Source: a virus
Virus record (IMG/VR): IMGVR_UViG_3300044838_000165
Span: 1 to 30,994 of that record
DNA: 30,994 nt
Reading direction: 5' to 3' (one strand)
A model generated the notes under the pieces. It was not told the DNA's origin and ran no database searches. It worked only from the letters and a program-made list of their open reading frames with translations. The translations under genes were made by a program, and so were the position numbers. Positions 26,598-30,994 of the stretch are shown here, piece after piece. Positions within the stretch are counted from its first letter, which is position 1. Each line of letters starts with the position of its first letter.

Positions 26598-27566
26598 ATG
26601 AGTGTCCCACTTCGCATAACCGGTCCCGCCATCATCCAGTTCGGCGGCCTCAGCTACTACTTCCAGGATGGCCTGAAAGGTTCCATCAAACGCAACACCG
26701 TCGGCATTACTGTCGACGACTTCGGCGAGGTCGCCAAGGTTGCCAAGAATTTCGTGGTCGAATTTTCCGGGAAACCGGTCGGCGCGATCGACATCGATCT
26801 TATCAACGCCGTCTTCCTTCCATACTCGCGCAACGATCACGGCAAATCGATCTTCGGCAGCACCGATGTGCCGCTCGTCATCTGGGCGCGACACCCGTTC
26901 GACGGCACCGACCTGAACAAGATCACTTGGAAACGCGGCGCGATCAAAAAAAGTCCCACCGGACTGCTCTCCGCCACGCGCGGCCAGCTTTACTCGGGCG
27001 AAATGACTTTCTCCTGTTTGATGGCGAGCGATTTCAATATGGTCGCCGCCGCTGCCTGGTATTCGGCCGTCAACGCCGCGTTCACCGATACCACCTTCGA
27101 CCCGAACACGGTCCGGATGGCGCGTTACACCGCCGCGCTCGGCAGCCGGGCCGCGCCCTATGACGCGATCCTGGCTCAGGAAGGATTCACGATCGAGAAC
27201 ACTTTCGGGACCAAAGATATTGATGTCGACAACTTCGGCATCATCGATCAGGTGGTTGACGCAGATAACTTCGCGGCGACCGCCAAGTTCAAGCCCGCGA
27301 ATCTCAAGGCTTCCGAGATCGACGCGCTTATTCGCCTCCAGGATACGACCGCGCTTTTGCCCGGCGACGTCATCGGCGGCGCTGGGGAAGACCTGGTGAT
27401 CACATCAGATCTTCTTATCGCCACGCTCAAAAACTGCGACGCCACCGACACGGAGCGGCTCTATAAAACCGGAGTGCTCCAACCCGGCGAAACAATGTTC
27501 ATCAACGCATCCACGTTCACGTCTGGCGTAGCCGATCCGGCGTGGGCGTTCTCGATCCCGGTGTAA
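26598..27566 (+). CDS. Putative major tail (tube) protein, 322 residues
   Basis: A beta-rich protein without signal peptide: SVPLRITGPAIIQFGGLSYY, then EVAKVAKNFVVEFSGKPVGA and KITWKRGAIKKSPTGLLSAT, RGQLYSGEMTFSCLMASDFN. The order (after connector and tail completion genes) and the 'phage-tail-tube' look of alternating strands suggest the major tail protein. I cannot tie it to a named family with certainty; it lacks the compact length of Mu M. ATG 26598 start; no clear coupling. Confidence 0.58.
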   Translation: MSVPLRITGPAIIQFGGLSYYFQDGLKGSIKRNTVGITVDDFGEVAKVAKNFVVEFSGKPVGAIDIDLINAVFLPYSRNDHGKSIFGSTDVPLVIWARHPFDGTDLNKITWKRGAIKKSPTGLLSATRGQLYSGEMTFSCLMASDFNMVAAAAWYSAVNAAFTDTTFDPNTVRMARYTAALGSRAAPYDAILAQEGFTIENTFGTKDIDVDNFGIIDQVVDADNFAATAKFKPANLKASEIDALIRLQDTTALLPGDVIGGAGEDLVITSDLLIATLKNCDATDTERLYKTGVLQPGETMFINASTFTSGVADPAWAFSIPV

Positions 27567-27641
27567 AGAAAGGAGAAAGGAGAAAGGCTAAAGTGGAAAT
27601 TTTTCTACTTTCTAATTTCACCTTTCACCTTTCACCATGAA
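27567..27641. repeat. AGAAAGGAGAAAGG / CCTTTCACCTTTCACC pair
   Basis: Purine-rich direct repeats (AGAAAGGAGAAAGGAGAAAG) followed by a pyrimidine-rich arm (TTTCACCTTTCACCTTTCAC) that could pair with them. It sits between two tail genes and could act as an mRNA hairpin; no role is shown. Confidence 0.5.
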
Positions 27642-28046
27642 ATGCTCGTCTCGATCGACACTTATTCGATCTGTAACGGCACCCTGGCCGGCGGCGTCTC
27701 AGTCAGCACGCTCCACTTCAAAATCGATCGCACCATCGACGTGGTGATCCCGATCGGACAGGTCAACCCGGCCACGTTCGACCGGGTTTGCCGACGGCTC
27801 GATATGACGTTCCAGGTCAAACGGACCCACGCCTCGATCGACGCCGCCGAATTGTTCATCCTCGATCTCGACGACAACCTGCCCTCAGCCGGCATCGTAA
27901 AAGTCACGCTGGCGGGCGGCGTCCGTTACATCCCGAACGGCAAAGTCCCCACCCACGAGCTGGTCCAGCAGCTCGGCGCGACCACTTTTCATAATTACAC
28001 AATCGTCGGCGGTAAACCCATCCTGTTGCCACCCACTCTTATATGA
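27642..28046 (+). CDS. Tail-region hypothetical protein, 134 residues
   Basis: Starts at ATG 27642. A beta-rich protein: LVSIDTYSICNGTLAGGVSV, then LHFKIDRTIDVVIPIGQVNP and DAAELFILDLDDNLPSAGIV, GGVRYIPNGKVPTHELVQQL. The DLDDNLP segment reads like a strand-loop acid pair. Between a tail-tube-like and a structural protein it is likely part of the tail or baseplate. No family recognised. Confidence 0.65.
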   Translation: MLVSIDTYSICNGTLAGGVSVSTLHFKIDRTIDVVIPIGQVNPATFDRVCRRLDMTFQVKRTHASIDAAELFILDLDDNLPSAGIVKVTLAGGVRYIPNGKVPTHELVQQLGATTFHNYTIVGGKPILLPPTLI

Positions 28047-28143
28047 AGACGGAAATCAGAAGTCAGAAATCAGAAGTCAGAGGCCAGTTCCAAATCTCTT
28101 TATCCGTGTTTCATCCGTGAAATCCGCGGTTAAAAAATAAAAG

Positions 28144-28941
28144 ATGCCAGCGCCCCTCATAAAACGCCGCCGGATCCGCCTCGCTTGCGATATCCGCAAA
28201 ACCGATGCGCTGCGCGATCTCATCACCAGCGCCAGTCCGCTTCTCCCGCTCGGCGGCGACGCTCAGCTCGAGGTCGCGGTGTTCGATAACGGCGTTCTCG
28301 CCGATCTCTCAAACGTCGACAGCGTCACCCTCAATATTTCCAAGGCCGACAAAATTTTCATCGACGGCACGCCCGACATCACGAAAACGCTCGCCGCGGC
28401 CGATCTCAATCTCGCCCTGACCCAGATATTGTGGGACGGCGGCGCCGAAGACGATTGTCATTTCAAAATTATTCTCACCGGCGCCGACACCAATCTCAGC
28501 GAAGCGAACATCGATACGCCGCTGCATCTGATCCTCTTCGCAATTACTACCGACGTTCCAGCCGAGACCGTTCCCCTCGGCGAAACCACCGTCAAACTTC
28601 ACGATTACGGCCTGCGCGCGACCGGCACTCCGCCTGTCAACGACCCTCTCTATTACACTCGCGCCCAGTCCGACGCGCGCTTTCTCGGCGCCATGGGCGT
28701 GCCGTTTACCGCGCTCACGGGCGGCGCGGCCGGCGACCTCGACGCCCTCCCGACTATCGATATTTCCGTCGAGACCGCGATCCGCCGCGTCGTTCGCACC
28801 ATCTCCGGCGCGCGCTCACTCAGCGAATGGCTCCTCATCGCCGGCACTACCGCCGAAGATGTCGATGCCGGGATCGTCAGGCCAGACGATTACGCCGCCG
28901 CCACCAACGAAAAAATATGGGTCCGCATCAGCGGCCTATAA
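28144..28941 (+). CDS. Structural tail protein, 265 residues
   Basis: Starts at ATG 28144. The N-terminal half (LITSASPLLPLGGDAQLEVA, then SVTLNISKADKIFIDGTPDI) resembles the first domain of tail-fibre/baseplate proteins such as BppU-like ones. A middle part (VPAETVPLGETTVKLHDYGL) and a helix-rich end (SVETAIRRVVRTISGARSLS) follow. It precedes and overlaps no gene, but is close to the fibre gene. Likely a fibre-attachment or baseplate component (inference). Confidence 0.6.
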   Translation: MPAPLIKRRRIRLACDIRKTDALRDLITSASPLLPLGGDAQLEVAVFDNGVLADLSNVDSVTLNISKADKIFIDGTPDITKTLAAADLNLALTQILWDGGAEDDCHFKIILTGADTNLSEANIDTPLHLILFAITTDVPAETVPLGETTVKLHDYGLRATGTPPVNDPLYYTRAQSDARFLGAMGVPFTALTGGAAGDLDALPTIDISVETAIRRVVRTISGARSLSEWLLIAGTTAEDVDAGIVRPDDYAAATNEKIWVRISGL

Positions 28942-28951
28942 AACCGAAAAA

Positions 28952-30994
28952 ATGAACATCAAACGTTTCCTTCTTCTTCTGATCTCTGACATCTGCCTTC
29001 TGACCTCTGGATTTGCCCAGCTCGCCGACGTCAGGATCGCCCCAAACGGCGACGTCCATAATACCGGCCCGGTCAATTACGCGACCGGCCAGCTTAAAAT
29101 TAATGGGGCGGTCGTGACCAGCAGTGGCGGCGCGACAATCGGCACGACTTCGCAACTGATTAAAGGTGACGGCGCCGGCAACGGCATCGCATCCGGACTG
29201 ACTGGCACTGCGCTTACGACCGGCTTTTCACTAGCGGGTGGAACAACGAGCAAAATATTCACGCTGACTAATACGCTCACGTTTAGCGGCACGGATGGCT
29301 CGGCATTGGACATCGGCACCGGCGGGACCCTCGGCAACAACGCTTTCAATTCTACGGTGTTTGCCCCGCTCGCATCGCCCACCTTCACCGGTGTTCCCGC
29401 CGCGCCAACGGCCGCAGTGGACACGAACACCACGCAAGTGGCGACCACAGCATTCGTGGACGGACAAGCGGCCTCGGCTAATCCAGTTATCGACGGCACA
29501 GCCGCGCCTGGCACGTCGCTGCGATACGCTCGCGGCGATCACGTTCATCCTACGGACACGACTCGCGCGGCCGCTGGCGCAAACATCGACATTACTTCGG
29601 TTCTGCTCAATCAGACCGGCCTCGCGGTTAAAGGCGGCAGCGCAAATGCGCTCACAATCAAACCTAACGAAACACTCTCGGCAGCGCGGACTCTTAACAT
29701 TATCACTGGCGACGCATCGAGAACTCTGACGTTCACTGGCGACGCGAGTGTAAGCGGACCGAATACCGGCGACCAAACAATCACGCTCACCGGCAATACC
29801 ACGGGAAGCGGAGCCGGCTCATTCGCAACGGTGACGCACGGCGCTTCACAAGATTGGTCGTTCGCCGGGACCTTGACACCCACTGCGCTTTCGAGCAATC
29901 AAAACGATTACAGCCCTGCAAGCCTCGCGACCGCTACGAGCTTGCGGATCGACGGCGGCGCGGCAGACAGGAACATCACCGGCCTGGCTGGCGGCGCGGA
30001 CGGAAGGATCATCGAAGTCGTCAACATCGGAACGACGAATCTCCTGGTATTCAAAGAGCAGAACGCCTCGAGTACTGCCGCGAATCGATTCCTGAACGGC
30101 GCGGACGTTGCGGTCGGGCCAAACAAAGCCGTCGTGCTTCGTTACGACGGAACGAGCTCACGCTGGCGCACGTTCGACCGGGCGCTCGTGGATACCGGGG
30201 TAACGGTTGGCTCTTATGGCGACGCGAGCCATGTCGCGACTTTTACCGTGGACAGGCAGGGCCGATTGAGCGCAGCGGGCAGCACGAGTATCGCAATCGC
30301 CAGCGGAGCGGTTAGCGGGCTCGCGGCGAGCGCGACCATCGACACCACAAACGCCGCTAACATAACCTCCGGCACGCTCCCGATTGGGCAAGTTCCCACC
30401 GGCTCAACCTCTACAACTGTCTCGCTTGGCAATGACACTCGGTTCCCAGCAAGCGTAACAGGCTTGCGAAACGGCGCCGGGGCCGGAAGCACCGACACAG
30501 CCGCGACTATAGGTGCGGGCCTTACATTTTCTTCCGGCACTCTTAAAACCACTGATGGTTGGACCTACGTTTATCTCACCAGCGACTTCACCACCAGCGG
30601 CACCGGAACCGTGGACGTCACCGGATTTGTTACTGGCACACTGTCGGCAACGACCCTGTATCAGGTTGAGGCGGCTTTGTATATTACCAACGCCGGCGAC
30701 ACGGCCGGGTGCAAATTTAGTTTGGTCAGCGCAAGCTCGACGAATGGAGTTTTCATCGCGTATGGAAGCAGCACCGGAACTGCTCAAGCAACCGGCGGCA
30801 GCGTGTTCGGGAACCTAAGCGCCGGGATATTCAACACCACTTCCGCCGGTTTTGCAGTCGTCGAACTTCAGGGCTGGGCCACTACGGCGTCCGGATCGCC
30901 TACCGTCAAGCTTCAGGCGCAAAAACAAACGGGTGGCACTTGCACAATCAAAGCCGGCTCCTGGCTAAGAAGTAAACCAGCCGGCGCACCGTAA
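28952..30994 (+). CDS. Tail fibre-like protein with an N-terminal signal-peptide-like segment
   Basis: 680 residues from ATG 28952; an upstream frame reaches 28859 but runs through the previous gene. Residues 1-24 look like a Sec signal peptide (basic MNIKR, hydrophobic FLLLLISDICLLTSGFAQ), and part of it (ISDICLLTS) is encoded by the CTGATCTCTGACATCTG repeat. The rest is Gly/Thr/Ser/Ala-rich and beta-repetitive, with a typical fibre segment (ASPTFTGVPAAPTAAVDTNT, then QVATTAFVDG) and GDHVHPTDTTRAAAG. The C-terminal 150 residues form a more regular beta domain (VYLTSDFTTSGTGTVDVTGF) that may bind the receptor. It ends exactly at the window end. Confidence 0.75.
   Translation: MNIKRFLLLLISDICLLTSGFAQLADVRIAPNGDVHNTGPVNYATGQLKINGAVVTSSGGATIGTTSQLIKGDGAGNGIASGLTGTALTTGFSLAGGTTSKIFTLTNTLTFSGTDGSALDIGTGGTLGNNAFNSTVFAPLASPTFTGVPAAPTAAVDTNTTQVATTAFVDGQAASANPVIDGTAAPGTSLRYARGDHVHPTDTTRAAAGANIDITSVLLNQTGLAVKGGSANALTIKPNETLSAARTLNIITGDASRTLTFTGDASVSGPNTGDQTITLTGNTTGSGAGSFATVTHGASQDWSFAGTLTPTALSSNQNDYSPASLATATSLRIDGGAADRNITGLAGGADGRIIEVVNIGTTNLLVFKEQNASSTAANRFLNGADVAVGPNKAVVLRYDGTSSRWRTFDRALVDTGVTVGSYGDASHVATFTVDRQGRLSAAGSTSIAIASGAVSGLAASATIDTTNAANITSGTLPIGQVPTGSTSTTVSLGNDTRFPASVTGLRNGAGAGSTDTAATIGAGLTFSSGTLKTTDGWTYVYLTSDFTTSGTGTVDVTGFVTGTLSATTLYQVEAALYITNAGDTAGCKFSLVSASSTNGVFIAYGSSTGTAQATGGSVFGNLSAGIFNTTSAGFAVVELQGWATTASGSPTVKLQAQKQTGGTCTIKAGSWLRSKPAGAP

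Noticed and set aside
1-30994. CRISPR array
   Set aside because: Repeats are palindromic, dispersed or back-to-back; there are no regularly spaced identical repeats with unique spacers and no cas genes.
1-30994. tRNA or rRNA genes
   Set aside because: No cloverleaf-like segment with a TTCGA-type T arm and acceptor pairing, or rRNA core sequence, was noticed by eye.
1-30994. Diversity-generating retroelement linked to the fibre gene
   Set aside because: No reverse transcriptase motif (such as YxDD) or template/variable repeat pair is visible near the fibre gene within this window.

Overview
The window is a large part of a Mu-like transposable prophage (or phage), arranged as two divergent gene blocks around a short control region at about 11.49-11.59 kb. 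The host is probably a soil Verrucomicrobiota bacterium of the Chthoniobacterales/Udaeobacter type. That inference rests on recalled knowledge of the dispersed repeats seen here: the pair built on GGCACAGGCATCTTGCCTGT and ACAGCCGGGACGGCTGTG, runs of ATCCGCAATCCGCAATC, runs of CAGAGGTCAGAGATCAG, and TTCATCCGTGTAAATCTGTG. No rRNA, tRNA or host housekeeping gene is present to confirm it.

Left block (11484 down to 1, minus strand): one tightly packed early/replication operon of about 26 genes, nearly all joined by 4-base ATGA (or GTGA/TTGA) stop-start overlaps. It starts with a ribbon-helix-helix regulator. Several small genes follow (zinc ribbon, small membrane proteins, HTH proteins). Then come the Mu replication core: a DUF3102-like protein, a MuA-like transposase, a 40-residue zinc ribbon, a MuB-like AAA ATPase and a Mu Gam protein. 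A long tail of small DNA-metabolism-type genes ends in a D12-class adenine methyltransferase.

Right block (11589 to 30994, plus strand): a second ribbon-helix-helix regulator, a secreted protein, and a GYF-domain protein with a MuF-like Cys-rich tail. A zone of small membrane proteins and lipoproteins follows, with a phage glycosyltransferase, a peptidoglycan-binding/double-psi-barrel lysis candidate and a membrane/coiled-coil protein. The packaging and head module comes next: Mu gp27-like (DUF3486) small terminase, Mu gp28-like large terminase, an HK97-type portal fused to a MuF head-morphogenesis domain, HK97-type prohead protease, HK97-type major capsid and a head-tail connector. The last part is the start of a tail module, ending in a 680-residue fibre-like protein. 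Mu-type replication and packaging are therefore joined to an HK97-type head. No tape measure or baseplate gene is present, and the window begins and ends exactly on stop codons, so it looks cut at gene boundaries and the element probably continues to the right.

The most unusual property is that dispersed, often palindromic repeats have entered the phage genes in frame. They supply protein termini, inter-domain linkers, part of a signal peptide and possibly start codons, while the stop-start overlaps remain intact. This resembles the palindromic elements of Rickettsia and is the feature most worth following up.
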